Below are positions 1 through 8,484 of a DNA stretch of 58,087 nucleotides, piece after piece. Location of the stretch: the NCBI GenBank assembly GCA_023435745.1, contig JAEZMD010000004.1:1-58087 (forward strand), read 5' to 3'. Position 1 is the first letter of the stretch. Each line of letters opens with the position of its first letter. The notes under the pieces are model-generated. The model saw only the letters and a list, made by a program, of their open reading frames with translations, did not search any database and was not told the DNA's origin. Source of the DNA: Bacillota bacterium (GTDB lineage Bacteria > Bacillota > Clostridia > Acetivibrionales > DTU013). Position numbers and translations under genes: made by a program.

Positions 1-162
1 ATCTGGATTAATATCTCTATTTAATTGTCTATGACCATAGGCTTATTTTAGCATGCCCATTTTTCTAGTGCCAATTTTTTTATGCTGAATCATCATTTTT
101 TACTTGACAATTCATAGTTGGTCTCCCTTCAATGCTACGATCTGTCCGATTCGGATCGTTCC

Positions 163-215
163 TTGCTTCGCAAATGGCTATAGTAGAAGCCGGATTTGCT
201 TCGCAAATGGCTATA
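163..215. repeat. 20-bp direct repeat, two copies
   Basis: Two identical 20-bp copies at 163-182 and 196-215, starts 33 bp apart, just beyond the rpmA terminator. The core reads TTCGCAAATGGCTATA. Bases 1-162 hold no convincing gene, only a short imperfect palindrome (ACGATC at 137-142, GATCGT at 154-159). Function unknown. Confidence 0.85.
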
Positions 216-220
216 ACTGC

Positions 221-258
221 AAAAAGTCCCGGCTTTATGTGCCGGGACTTATTTTTTG
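221..258 (-). terminator. Rho-independent terminator after rpmA
   Basis: A perfect 8-bp stem GTCCCGGC (226-233) / GCCGGGAC (241-248) with a 7-nt loop. In the minus direction it is followed by a T run (221-225), and A/T-rich sequence on the other side allows weak two-way function. It lies 15 bases past the rpmA stop, so it should end the rplU-prp-rpmA transcript. Confidence 0.85.
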
Positions 259-262
259 CTTA

Positions 263-541
263 TTACATTGTTACTATACTTACCTGCTTTCTGTCCTTGC
301 CCATTCTTTCAAACTTGACTTTGCCTTCGGCCAGAGCAAAAAGGGTGTCATCCTTGCCGATTCCTACATTTACGCCAGGATGAATCTTCGTACCTCTCTG
401 TCTTACCAGGATGTTGCCGGCCAGTACAAACTGTCCGTCGCCCCTCTTGACACCAAGTCTTTGCGCCGCACTGTCACGGCCATTTCTAGAGCTGCCGACA
501 CCTTTCTTGTGAGCGAACAGCTGGAGATTAATTTTAATCAT
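263..541 (-). CDS. rpmA: Large ribosomal subunit protein bL27 (precursor form)
   Basis: bL27 of the 50S subunit, 92 residues. Its N-terminal tail reaches the peptidyl-transferase centre. The protein starts MIKINLQLFAHKKG, the Firmicute-type N-terminal extension that Prp protease removes; by analogy with Staphylococcus, cleavage falls between F9 and A10. The body carries the usual NGRDS and GVGKD-type loops. The start is the ATG at 541, with an AGGAGG site lying inside the end of prp. Genes overlap by 8 nt, so translation is probably coupled. It is the last gene of its operon, with a terminator directly downstream. Confidence 0.97.
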   Translation of the reverse strand: MIKINLQLFAHKKGVGSSRNGRDSAAQRLGVKRGDGQFVLAGNILVRQRGTKIHPGVNVGIGKDDTLFALAEGKVKFERMGKDRKQVSIVTM

Positions 542-878
542 CGGAAAACACCTCCTCTTCTACTACTAAAACAAATTTACCGTATGAGAGTTCTATCTGT
601 TTGAAGCCGATTGCCGTTGTCTCGAGAATAATCTGTGCTGTCGTTTTCTGCTGCTGCGTCAATCTCTCCGGCAACCGGATCGTCATGTGCCCGTCACTTT
701 CACTGTGACAATGCTTCAGATCCGCCAGTTCTTCCAGCGCACCTGCCGCCGTGTAGGCTGTAACCGATACTGCCGAGCAGATGATGTCCTGTCCCGCCTC
801 GGCATAGCCTGAATGTCCCTTGATGTCAAAGCCCCTTATAGAACCCGTCGAATCCCTTGAAATTACTATCCTGATCAT
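534..878 (-). CDS. prp: Prp, cysteine protease that processes L27
   Basis: Ribosomal-processing cysteine protease (YsxB/DUF464 family), 114 residues from the ATG at 878. This start puts the catalytic pair at His22 and Cys34, in the family motif GHSGYA...ICSAVS, matching the numbering known for Staphylococcus aureus Prp. An in-frame TTG at 887 would add three residues but overlaps the rplU stop; neither start has a clear ribosome binding site, so translational coupling to rplU is likely. It sits between L21 and L27 as is standard in Firmicutes, and its substrate is encoded by the next gene. Confidence 0.95.
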   Translation of the reverse strand: MIRIVISRDSTGSIRGFDIKGHSGYAEAGQDIICSAVSVTAYTAAGALEELADLKHCHSESDGHMTIRLPERLTQQQKTTAQIILETTAIGFKQIELSYGKFVLVVEEEVFSDD

Positions 879-883
879 TTCAA

Positions 884-1195
884 TCAAACACTGATCTTAT
901 CGATCTGCACCTTTGTGTATGGCTGCCTGTGACCGGTTTTATTCCTGTAACCCTTCTTGGGTTTGTACTTGAAAACAATAACTTTCTTGTCCTTACCCTG
1001 TCCGAGTACCTTTGCGGATACACTTGCATTCTCTAACAACGGTTTACCAAAGGTAACATTCCCTTCATTTGAAACTGCAAGAACCTTGTCAAACGTCACT
1101 ATTGTTCCGTCTCCGGCTTCCAGCTTCTCAACGAATACAACATCGCCTTCCTGCACTTTGTACTGCTTACCACCTGTTTCTATAACAGCGTACAT
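884..1195 (-). CDS. rplU: Large ribosomal subunit protein bL21
   Basis: bL21, 103 residues, a 23S rRNA-binding protein of the large subunit. The beginning (MYAVIETGGKQYKVQEGD) and the end (GHRQPYTKVQIDKI) are characteristic. Start ATG at 1195 with AGGAGG six bases upstream. First gene of rplU-prp-rpmA, and 119 bp downstream of RNase G, which is on the same strand. The intergenic stretch contains hairpins that could be an autoregulatory leader. Confidence 0.97.
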   Translation of the reverse strand: MYAVIETGGKQYKVQEGDVVFVEKLEAGDGTIVTFDKVLAVSNEGNVTFGKPLLENASVSAKVLGQGKDKKVIVFKYKPKKGYRNKTGHRQPYTKVQIDKISV

Positions 1196-1314
1196 GGTTT
1201 ATACCTCCTGCTTACAGACTCGCCGGACCTCGCAGGCAGCGACAGTTGCGCAAATGCCTTAACGGCATGCCTCGTCACATTTGAAAGCCTTGGCCGAGCG
1301 GTTACCGAGATATT
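1196..1314 (-). promoter_or_regulatory. Possible L21 leader RNA ahead of rplU
   Basis: This 119-bp stretch between rng and rplU holds two short stem-loops: ATGCC/GGCAT at 1254-1268 and TCGC/GCGA at 1230-1242. A conserved L21 leader is known in Firmicutes at exactly this position and is thought to mediate feedback by L21. I infer it from position and folding only; I could not match a covariance model. Confidence 0.35.
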
Positions 1315-2814
1315 TTAACACACAAGCGTGTTGGTGTCAACTTCAACGATTTTTATTTCATCATATTTTACCTTGTCAGACGCCATAAAAACAACCTTTT
1401 TATCATAAGCCTCCTGAAGTCGTGCAAAATTGCCATTGATATCGGCCTCAAGCACATATGCCACCGTGGGATGGATCTCCACCTGGATGGCACCGGAGAC
1501 GGTCTGGGCGAAGTACCTGCTTACCTCCTTCTCCACCTTCCGGGCAACTGACTCAGGAGATGGCATCTTACCGCTTCCGTCGCAGTATGGGCAATCCACG
1601 TGCAATACTGTTGAAAGCTCCTGCTTCACCTTTTTCCTCGTCATTTCGATCAGACCAAGTCCGGTCATCCCAACCACCGTCGATTTGGTCCTGTCTTTCT
1701 TCAAAGCCTGCTTCAGTGCATCAAGCACCATCTGCTGGTGCTCGTGCTCATGCATGTCGATGAAATCAATAATAATTATCCCGCCAATATCACGAAGCCG
1801 CACCTGCTTGGCGATTTCCGAGGCAGCCTCCAGATTAGCCTTCAGCACAGTGTCCTCCAGGCTGCTGCCGCCGACGAATTTACCTGTATTCACATCGATC
1901 ACCGTCAGCGCCTCGGTCCTGTCAATCACCAGATACCCGCCGCATTTGAGCCAGACCTTCCTTGAAAGCGCTTTGGCGATCTTTGTCTCAAGCTGGTAAA
2001 ACTCAAACATGTCATAGCTTTTGCTGAAATATTCCACGCGGTATTTTAATGAGGGGGAAAGCATTTCAACAATCTCGAGCACTCTGGCATACTGATATCT
2101 GTCATTGATGATAAACTTGTCGATCGCTTTGGTGAACAGATCCCTCACCGCCCTGTAGACAAGGCTCAAATCCTTGTGTATACAGCGCGGTACCGGCCCG
2201 CTCTGTTCCTTTTGCCGGATGCTTTCCCACAGCTTGAGAAGGAATCTCATATCCTCGGTGAAATCCTCCTCCTGCTTTCCCTCAGAGGCGGTCCTTACGA
2301 TAAGACCCATCCCTTTGGGCTTGAGGTTCTCGGCAATTTTCTTCAGCTTGGCTCGCTCAACTTCATTCTCGATCCGTCTTGAAACCCCGGTATAATCCGC
2401 ATCTGGCAATAGCACCAGATGCCTGCCCGGGAGTGTGATATTCGTAGTCACTCTGGGCCCTTTTGAACCAATCGGTTCCTTGATGACCTGGACTGTCAGC
2501 TCCTGCCCCGCACTGAGCAATTCGCTTATATTACAACTCCTCAGCTCTTGCTCCGCCGATTCTTCGTCATCCTCTGAATACTCCCTGCGTGCAATCACAT
2601 CACCTGCATAGAGAAAAGCGTTTTTTTCAAAACCTATGTCGACAAATGCAGCCTGCATTCCGGGCAGAACACTGCTGACCTTCCCCCTGTAAATGTTTCC
2701 GATCATTCTCTCCGTGCCCGGCCGTTCAATATAAATTTCTGCCAGTTCACTGTCTTCCAGAAGTGCGACTCTGTTTCCTCCTACACCTATATCAACGATC
2801 AATTCATTGCTCAA
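1315..2814 (-). CDS. rng: Ribonuclease G (RNase E/G family)
   Basis: Endoribonuclease of the RNase E/G family, acting in rRNA maturation and mRNA decay; 499 residues from the TTG at 2814. That start lies 7 nt after a GAGGTG site, and gives MSNELIVDIG, the usual family beginning; an earlier in-frame TTG at 2829 has no ribosome binding site. The S1-type segment (GNIYRGKVSSVLPGMQAAFVDIG) is followed by the catalytic region with the metal-binding aspartates (TVIDVNTG and IIIDFIDM) and the zinc-link CPYC. There is no long RNase E C-terminal scaffold. The position between the radical SAM/DUF2344 pair and L21 is the usual Clostridia arrangement. Confidence 0.95.
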   Translation of the reverse strand: MSNELIVDIGVGGNRVALLEDSELAEIYIERPGTERMIGNIYRGKVSSVLPGMQAAFVDIGFEKNAFLYAGDVIARREYSEDDEESAEQELRSCNISELLSAGQELTVQVIKEPIGSKGPRVTTNITLPGRHLVLLPDADYTGVSRRIENEVERAKLKKIAENLKPKGMGLIVRTASEGKQEEDFTEDMRFLLKLWESIRQKEQSGPVPRCIHKDLSLVYRAVRDLFTKAIDKFIINDRYQYARVLEIVEMLSPSLKYRVEYFSKSYDMFEFYQLETKIAKALSRKVWLKCGGYLVIDRTEALTVIDVNTGKFVGGSSLEDTVLKANLEAASEIAKQVRLRDIGGIIIIDFIDMHEHEHQQMVLDALKQALKKDRTKSTVVGMTGLGLIEMTRKKVKQELSTVLHVDCPYCDGSGKMPSPESVARKVEKEVSRYFAQTVSGAIQVEIHPTVAYVLEADINGNFARLQEAYDKKVVFMASDKVKYDEIKIVEVDTNTLVC

Positions 2815-2837
2815 TAACAAACACCTCAAATCTATAT

Positions 2838-3638
2838 TTAAGAAAGGACGGTCTGATCCAATGGATCGGTCATCCTTCCGTTCATGACAACATAAAGTGC
2901 CCTGCGGTGCATCCTTGCCGCCGCCACAGGGATCTGCGCTTGTTCTGACAATGCCCTGATAAACAACTCCGGTCTCAGGTTTGCAGCACTTCCGGCGCTA
3001 AATCGTGCCCTGATTACAAATGCGGATTGAAAGGTCTCATAACCCGCAGGTACATTTTGCGCCGACTCGACCTCTGCATACAGTATCAGCGGACGAATTT
3101 CCGTCTCCTTAAGCACACTCCCGCCGTCTTTGCCGCTGTCTCTGCCCCTGCCGTCATTGCCTTTTCCGTCTTTACCTTTACCGCCTTTAGCCTTGCCTTC
3201 TTTCATCACCTTGATACTGTCCCTTGCCAACAGCACTCCCATTCTCTCTTTCACTTCATCCAAAGAAAGCTCTTCATTCAAAAATAGTTCCAGATCATAA
3301 TCGGCTCCGCCAATGGAAGCCATGATATTACCCTTTGCGTTTTTAACCGCAGCTGCAGTAACACGGATTGCATCCGGCAAAGATGCGTTCAGCCTTTCCA
3401 TGAAGATCCGCGGGTCGGTTTCCTCTGCCAGATCAAAATCGGCATATTCACCTTCGCTGGTCATACCAACTCCCAGCGGCAGTCCAAAAACCATCTGCGG
3501 ATGAGGATTGAAGCCCTGGGAATAGGCAATCGGCAAGCCCGAGCGTCTGATCGCGCGTTCAAACACCTTCATCAAATCCAGGTGGGAAATGAATTTGACC
3601 TCTTCCCCTCTGGTAAACCTGACACGCACACTACTCAT
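2838..3638 (-). CDS. TIGR03936/DUF2344 radical-SAM-linked protein
   Basis: DUF2344-family protein of 266 residues, found next to the TIGR03960 radical SAM protein in many Firmicutes; its biochemical role is not established. Family features are RVRFTRGEEVKFISHLDLM near the start and YSQGFNPHPQMVFGLPLGVG. The ATG at 3638 follows a GGAGGG site and overlaps the end of the radical SAM gene by 8 nt. Unusually, a low-complexity run rich in Gly, Lys and Asp (GKGKDGKGNDGRGRD and neighbours) interrupts the middle of the protein, probably an insertion between secondary-structure elements. Confidence 0.88.
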   Translation of the reverse strand: MSSVRVRFTRGEEVKFISHLDLMKVFERAIRRSGLPIAYSQGFNPHPQMVFGLPLGVGMTSEGEYADFDLAEETDPRIFMERLNASLPDAIRVTAAAVKNAKGNIMASIGGADYDLELFLNEELSLDEVKERMGVLLARDSIKVMKEGKAKGGKGKDGKGNDGRGRDSGKDGGSVLKETEIRPLILYAEVESAQNVPAGYETFQSAFVIRARFSAGSAANLRPELFIRALSEQAQIPVAAARMHRRALYVVMNGRMTDPLDQTVLS

Positions 3639-5631
3639 CGTCCATCCCTCCGTTCGCAATTCCGCCGATGCTGCTGCCGCCACCGATACCGCCACTTCCG
3701 CCGATGCTGCTGCCGCCGCCGATACCATAACTTCCGCCGATGCCGCCGTCACCCCCGCTATCGCCGTTACCGCCACTGCTGCAGCCGGTATGATCCATAC
3801 AGATTCCCTGTCCAAAGGATGTCACACCGCACCCTGAACAAGAGGTCATGCAGTTAGGGGTAACCTCTCCCCTCTGCGCGCGGAGCTTCTCACGAAGCAG
3901 ATATTTCTTCGAAACACCGATATCAATATGATCCCAGGGGAACACTTCCTCCTGCCCCCTTCTTCTGTTCGCATAAAAAGCCGGGTCAATCCCGCAATCC
4001 TCAAAGGCCTTCAACCATTCATCAAATTTGAAATGCTCCCCCCAGCTGTCAAATCTGCAGCCTCGCTCCCACGCACGAAGGAGCACCTTTCCGGTTCTTC
4101 TGTCGCCTCTTGCAAAGACTGCCTCCAGCAGACTAAGTTCAGGATCGTGCCAATTATAACGTAAATGCCTGTCCTTTATATGATCCTTCAAAAATCTTTG
4201 CTTTGTCCGAAGTTCATCCATGCTGTCCTGAGGCTCCCATTGAAAAGGAGTAAATGGCTTGGGAACAAAGGACGAGGTGCTTATGGTGACCTCAAGCCCT
4301 CTGTTTCTCTGTTCTTTCGGCACTCTGAAGTATTCGTCCACCACCTTTAGTCCGAGGGTCGCTATTCCTTCCACATCCTCCATCGTTTCATAAGGCAGTC
4401 CAATCATAAAATACAGTTTCACGCCATTCCATCCGCCCCTGAAAGCAAGACCGACGGAATCAAGCAGGTTCTCTTCGGTAACACCTTTGTTGATCACATC
4501 CCGCAGCCGCTGGGTACCAGCCTCCGGCGCAAATGTGAGCCCGCTTTTGCGTACCTTCTGCGCCTTCTCCATCAAATCCAGCGAGAAGGAATCGATCCGA
4601 AGGGATGGAAGCGCCAGATTGACCTTTCTGGGTTCCATTTCCCCGATCAGCTCCGAGGTCAATTGCGGAAGTCCGGAGTAATCGCTGGTGCTAAGGGAGG
4701 TCAATGAGATTTCTTCATAGCCTGTGCTGTTCTCCAGAATCTGTGCCATCTCCCTGAGTCTTGCGGGAGTCCGTTCCCTCACGGGCCTGTATATAAAGCC
4801 CGCCTGACAGAACCTGCAGCCTCTGCTGCAGCCTCTGAACAGCTCAAGCATAATCCTGTCATGGATGATAGATACATAGGGCACCACTATTTTTTCCGGA
4901 TAGAAGACATGATCCATATCCTTAATAATGCGCTTTCTTATCTTCTCTGGATATTCCTTTTTCAAAGGTTCAACTGCCTTTATAGTTCCATCCTCATGAT
5001 AGTAGACATCATAAAAGCCGGGAATATAAACTCCCTCTATACCAACTATTTTATTCAAAAACGCATCCCGCGACACACTTTCCTTTTTCCATGAAGCGTA
5101 TGCGTCCATCACTTCCTGAACGATCTCTTCCCCTTCCCCCATCATAAAAAAATCCACAAAGTCGGCAAGCGGCTCGGGATTGTAGGCGCAAGGTCCTCCG
5201 GCGCACACAAATGGATCCCCTTCTTTTCTCTCCGTCCGAAGCAGCGGAATTCCCGCCAAATCCAGCATATTCAAAACATTTGTGTAACTCATTTCATATT
5301 GCAGCGTAAAACCTACAAAGTCAAAATTACCAACAGGTTCACGGGTTTCAAGCGAAAACAGCGGAATATTGTTTTCACGCATTTTGGCCTCCATATCGGT
5401 CCATGGCGCAAAAACCCTTTCGCAATATGTATCCTCCCGCTGGTTGAGCAGGCTGTAAAGAATTCGCATGCCCAGATGGGACATGCCTACCTCATATGTA
5501 TCCGGAAAACAGAATGCAAACCGGATGTCCACCCCCAAGGGATCCTTCATGACGCTGTTCAACTCGCCGCCTGTATATCTGGCAGGCTTTTCGACACTCT
5601 GCAGCAGTTCGTCTCTTATTATAACCGGCAC
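3631..5631 (-). CDS. TIGR03960 B12-binding-type radical SAM protein
   Basis: Radical SAM protein of 666 residues, TIGR03960 family. An N-terminal Rossmann-like region of the B12-binding type is followed near residue 270 by the iron-sulphur motif CSRGCRFC, then by the barrel (APEAGTQRLRDVINKG, LYFMIGLPYET). It starts with GTG at 5631, five bases after AGGAGG. The substrate of the family is unknown; constant linkage to DUF2344, RNase G and L21 suggests an RNA or ribosome role, but that is inference. The last 50 residues are a Gly/Ser repeat made by a 36-bp tandem repeat, after a Cys cluster (CMTSCSGCGV), and this tail is not a normal family feature. Confidence 0.92.
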   Translation of the reverse strand: MPVIIRDELLQSVEKPARYTGGELNSVMKDPLGVDIRFAFCFPDTYEVGMSHLGMRILYSLLNQREDTYCERVFAPWTDMEAKMRENNIPLFSLETREPVGNFDFVGFTLQYEMSYTNVLNMLDLAGIPLLRTERKEGDPFVCAGGPCAYNPEPLADFVDFFMMGEGEEIVQEVMDAYASWKKESVSRDAFLNKIVGIEGVYIPGFYDVYYHEDGTIKAVEPLKKEYPEKIRKRIIKDMDHVFYPEKIVVPYVSIIHDRIMLELFRGCSRGCRFCQAGFIYRPVRERTPARLREMAQILENSTGYEEISLTSLSTSDYSGLPQLTSELIGEMEPRKVNLALPSLRIDSFSLDLMEKAQKVRKSGLTFAPEAGTQRLRDVINKGVTEENLLDSVGLAFRGGWNGVKLYFMIGLPYETMEDVEGIATLGLKVVDEYFRVPKEQRNRGLEVTISTSSFVPKPFTPFQWEPQDSMDELRTKQRFLKDHIKDRHLRYNWHDPELSLLEAVFARGDRRTGKVLLRAWERGCRFDSWGEHFKFDEWLKAFEDCGIDPAFYANRRRGQEEVFPWDHIDIGVSKKYLLREKLRAQRGEVTPNCMTSCSGCGVTSFGQGICMDHTGCSSGGNGDSGGDGGIGGSYGIGGGSSIGGSGGIGGGSSIGGIANGGMDDE
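3661..3768. repeat. 36-bp tandem repeat inside a coding sequence
   Basis: Three consecutive 36-bp units, 3661-3696, 3697-3732 and 3733-3768. The first two are nearly identical and the third is degenerate. Each begins TCCGCCGATG. On the minus strand they encode the Gly/Ser/Ile-rich tail of the radical SAM protein. Because 36 is a multiple of three, copy-number change would keep the frame. Confidence 0.85.
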
Positions 5632-5759
5632 AGTACCCTCCTAAAGCAAAAATTTATCTCTCAATAATATACCCAAATTCATCATGTTTAGCAAGAAAAG
5701 CAGGAACCTCGCATTGATATTCAGCGGTTGCCATTGAGTGTGATCTGATCTGCCGGGCA

Positions 5760-6761
5760 CTACAGTACCTTATACCCCGGTGCGTATTCAGCAGCCAGTC
5801 TGATAGCCTCCGTCATACTGACAGCACCCGCAATCCCTTTTCCGGCAATGTCAAAGGCCGTACCATGATCCACAGAGGTCCGCAGGAACGGCATCCCAAT
5901 TGTCAGTGAAATCGTTCTCTCAAAATCCAGTGTTTTTGTGGCAATATGTCCCTGGTCGTGATACAGCGATAAAACCGCGCCATATTTCCCGTGCAATGCC
6001 TGATGGAATACGGAATCAGCCGGTACGGGACCTAAGACCGGGATCCCCCTGGCCGCCGCTTCGCGAATTGCAGGTTCTATCTCTCTTCCTTCATCATCTC
6101 CAAACAGCCCGTGCTCCCCGTTATGCGGGTTCAATCCCGCCACTGCCAGCGTGGACGCAGGCAATCCTAAAATTTTCATCGCCTTGCAGCACCTCTCGAT
6201 ATAGTCCGACAGACGTTCCTTCTTGACTATATCGCAAGCCTTGCGGAGAGAAACATGTCTGGACAGGAAAAATACTCTCAGCGAGCGAACCTGAAACATC
6301 GTCAGCGGATCATTTGTATCGGTAAGCTCTGCCAATATTTCGGTGTGCCCTGTCTGTCCTATCCCCGCAGCCTTGATTGCTTCCTTATTGATAGGCGTCG
6401 TTGCAATGGCCGCCAGCTTTCCCGACATGGCCAGCCGCGAAGCACACGCAATGTATTCATAAGCCGCTCTGCCTGCTGCCGCTTGGACAATGCCAAGCTC
6501 AAGCTTATCCGCATCCATGTTCTCAAGATCAATCAGATCTATCGTTCCAGGACTGTATAACCCTTCGCCGGGTTCTTTTATTACGTGGAATGCACAACCC
6601 GTCCCCACTATTCGTTCTATTTGCTGCAGCACGCCCAAACAACCAATCACAAGCGGCCTGCAAATATCATAAAGGCTTCTTTCCGTCAGCGCCTTCAAAA
6701 CAATTTCCGGTCCGATCCCTGCCGGGTCGCCCATTGGTATTCCAATAACAGGTCTCTCCAT
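5760..6761 (-). CDS. pdxA: PdxA-family 4-phospho-threonine(-ate) dehydrogenase
   Basis: NAD- and divalent-metal-dependent dehydrogenase of the PdxA family, 333 residues. The metal ligands of Escherichia coli PdxA have clear counterparts: H170 (SRHVSL), H213 (NPHNGE) and H268 (YHDQGH). IPMGDPAGIGPE marks the start. The ATG at 6761 follows GGAGG by 7 nt; an upstream in-frame ATG has no such site. PdxA makes the PLP precursor from 4-phosphohydroxythreonine, but many Clostridia make PLP with PdxST and use PdxA2 paralogues on 4-phospho-threonate. No other PLP gene is here, so the substrate stays open. The flanking gaps hold nothing clear. Confidence 0.85.
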   Translation of the reverse strand: MERPVIGIPMGDPAGIGPEIVLKALTERSLYDICRPLVIGCLGVLQQIERIVGTGCAFHVIKEPGEGLYSPGTIDLIDLENMDADKLELGIVQAAAGRAAYEYIACASRLAMSGKLAAIATTPINKEAIKAAGIGQTGHTEILAELTDTNDPLTMFQVRSLRVFFLSRHVSLRKACDIVKKERLSDYIERCCKAMKILGLPASTLAVAGLNPHNGEHGLFGDDEGREIEPAIREAAARGIPVLGPVPADSVFHQALHGKYGAVLSLYHDQGHIATKTLDFERTISLTIGMPFLRTSVDHGTAFDIAGKGIAGAVSMTEAIRLAAEYAPGYKVL

Positions 6762-6857
6762 AAATTTACCTCCAATTATTATTTGACTCTCCAACCATTA
6801 GTTTTTTCCGACGACACAATAATCCCAGCCACACAATTTTTCTCCGTTTCCGATTAA

Positions 6858-8156
6858 TTACCCCGGAAGGTTGGACGGCATTTCTGACTGAGCCCCCACA
6901 GTCCTGTCTTTCTTGATTTTCCGCCATCGCAGGAAGTAAAGCAGACTGCCGAAGAGCCTAAAAGCACCCGAAATCGCCATTGCAAGAAAGATATTTGTCC
7001 GGTTGAAGAGCCACAGGCCGGTCAACGGCGCTAAAAATCCGGTGATACTCGTAATGGTGTTGAATACGGAAATATAAACGGTCTTTTTTTCTTTCGGCAG
7101 CGTGTCCAGGAGGGATAGAAAAAGCGTAAGGTTAAAGCCTGCGAGGAAAACCCCTGTGGCTATATTCATGATGATCAGAACCGTAAAGCTCAACAGCGTT
7201 GTGTAGAACAGAGGCAGCACCGCCAATCCGGTCGCGCCGAAAATAAGCATCCAGCTGCTCCCTTTATTCTCCACCAGCTTATTCCACAGAGTAAGAGAAA
7301 GGAACTGGGCAGCTCCCGAGGCCACATTAATCAATCCAAACTGGAACTCATTAAGGAACATATAGTCGGAATTGTAAATGAAAAACAAAGGCCATGCCAT
7401 CTGCCATGAAAAATGAAAAACAAAGCCACAAATGCAGAATACCAGATACTTTTTGTTTTTCAGGATTCCGGCGAAGGTATCCTTCAGGGACAGACGGGAA
7501 GGTTTCACATCGTGCATCTCGCGTTTCGATATGTCGGCATGATGCCATTTTCGGCTCTTTACACGCGAAAAGAAAGCTATCTGCACAATTGTCAGCAAAA
7601 AACACACTCCATAGAATATCTGATACAGGACAAGTCTCTCCCCGTCAGACTTCGGGATATAGGTCAACAAAATTCCGGTGACCAAAACTGTAATCAGACC
7701 AAAAAGTGCACTGAATCTGCTCCTTGCAGTATAGACTCTATTTGCATAAGAACCGCGGAAATTATCCGCAAAATAGGATTGCCAGGTGGTCAGATACAAG
7801 GCCCCAGGCCAATTCATCAGCCCGATCAGGGCAACAAAGGCCATCACCTTCCCCTCATGCGGGATCATGGGTACAAACGCTATGGCCGCATAAAACAAAC
7901 TGACAATACAAAGCAAATAAAGAACTGTCTGCTTTTTTTTGTTGATCCTCTCGATCAACATTCCGCATGGAATTAGGATAAAAATGGCCACAAGCGGCGG
8001 CGCTGCATTCAGCAGAGCCGTATGCAGATTGTTCCCGCCCATCCTCTTCGCAAACATTTGGGTAAACGGGACGGTCAGGTTAATAATCGTTGTATAGACA
8101 GTACCCTCCATTATGAGGAACATTGCCGTTGTGTCCTTATTCCGGAAAAGCTTCAT
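6858..8156 (-). CDS. Major facilitator superfamily transporter
   Basis: Integral membrane protein of 432 residues with about 12 hydrophobic helices, such as LVAIFILIPCGMLIERINKKK near helix 2. A positively charged loop after helix 2 and another mid-protein basic loop (RVKSRKWHHADISKRE) between the two halves fit the MFS topology. No substrate-specific motif is visible to me. The start is the ATG at 8156 with a weak GGGATG site. It is separated from pdxA by about 100 bp and may be an independent unit; an efflux or sugar role cannot be decided. Confidence 0.8.
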   Translation of the reverse strand: MKLFRNKDTTAMFLIMEGTVYTTIINLTVPFTQMFAKRMGGNNLHTALLNAAPPLVAIFILIPCGMLIERINKKKQTVLYLLCIVSLFYAAIAFVPMIPHEGKVMAFVALIGLMNWPGALYLTTWQSYFADNFRGSYANRVYTARSRFSALFGLITVLVTGILLTYIPKSDGERLVLYQIFYGVCFLLTIVQIAFFSRVKSRKWHHADISKREMHDVKPSRLSLKDTFAGILKNKKYLVFCICGFVFHFSWQMAWPLFFIYNSDYMFLNEFQFGLINVASGAAQFLSLTLWNKLVENKGSSWMLIFGATGLAVLPLFYTTLLSFTVLIIMNIATGVFLAGFNLTLFLSLLDTLPKEKKTVYISVFNTITSITGFLAPLTGLWLFNRTNIFLAMAISGAFRLFGSLLYFLRWRKIKKDRTVGAQSEMPSNLPG

Positions 8157-8250
8157 CAGTCAGTTTCATCCCAAAATTAAATATAATCAATTTTTTTAAT
8201 TGTAACATATTTTTTCAATGGGTGATAAAAAATCTGTTATGAATTAGCCA

Positions 8251-8279
8251 TTGCATTAATAATCTTTTGATGTTAAAAT
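8251..8279 (+). promoter_or_regulatory. Candidate promoter for tRNA-Pro
   Basis: TTGCAT (8251-8256), a 17-bp spacer, and TAAAAT (8274-8279). The -10 is good and the -35 weak. Transcription would begin near 8286, some 20 bp before the tRNA. Confidence 0.35.
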
Positions 8280-8305
8280 AAAAAAGCACAAAATCAATAG
8301 TGTAT

Positions 8306-8381
8306 CGGGGTGTAGCGCAGATGGTAGCGCGCTTGGTTCGGGACCAAGAGGCCGTGGGTTCAAATCCCGCCACTCCGACCA
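8306..8381 (+). tRNA. tRNA-Pro (CGG anticodon)
   Basis: A complete cloverleaf with encoded CCA. The acceptor stem is CGGGGTG (8306-8312) with CACTCCG (8371-8377) and one G-T pair. The anticodon arm CTTGG/CCAAG holds the loop TTCGGGA, giving anticodon CGG, which reads CCG proline codons. The T-arm contains GTTCAAATC. The discriminator is A at 8378. It stands alone, not in a tRNA cluster. Confidence 0.96.
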
Positions 8382-8395
8382 CAGACTGTTTGAAG

Positions 8396-8417
8396 ACCCG
8401 CTAATTTAGCGGGTTTT
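8396..8417 (+). terminator. Terminator of the tRNA-Pro transcript
   Basis: Near-perfect stem ACCCGCTA (8396-8403) / TAGCGGGT (8407-8414) with a 3-nt loop, followed by a T run. It lies 15 bp after the tRNA CCA end. Confidence 0.85.
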
Positions 8418-8484
8418 CTGCATAATTATATTCTTTTCAAACCACTTATACGTCTTTACATCTCAAGCATCTGACCTTTCCTTA

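Noticed and set aside
3661..3768. CRISPR-like array of 36-bp units
   Set aside because: Units are head-to-tail with no spacers and lie in frame inside a protein-coding gene.
3639..3815. N-terminal Ala/Ser/Val-rich extension of the DUF2344 protein
   Set aside because: It is the 36-bp repeat read in another frame; the ATG at 3638 has a proper GGAGGG site and gives the family start.
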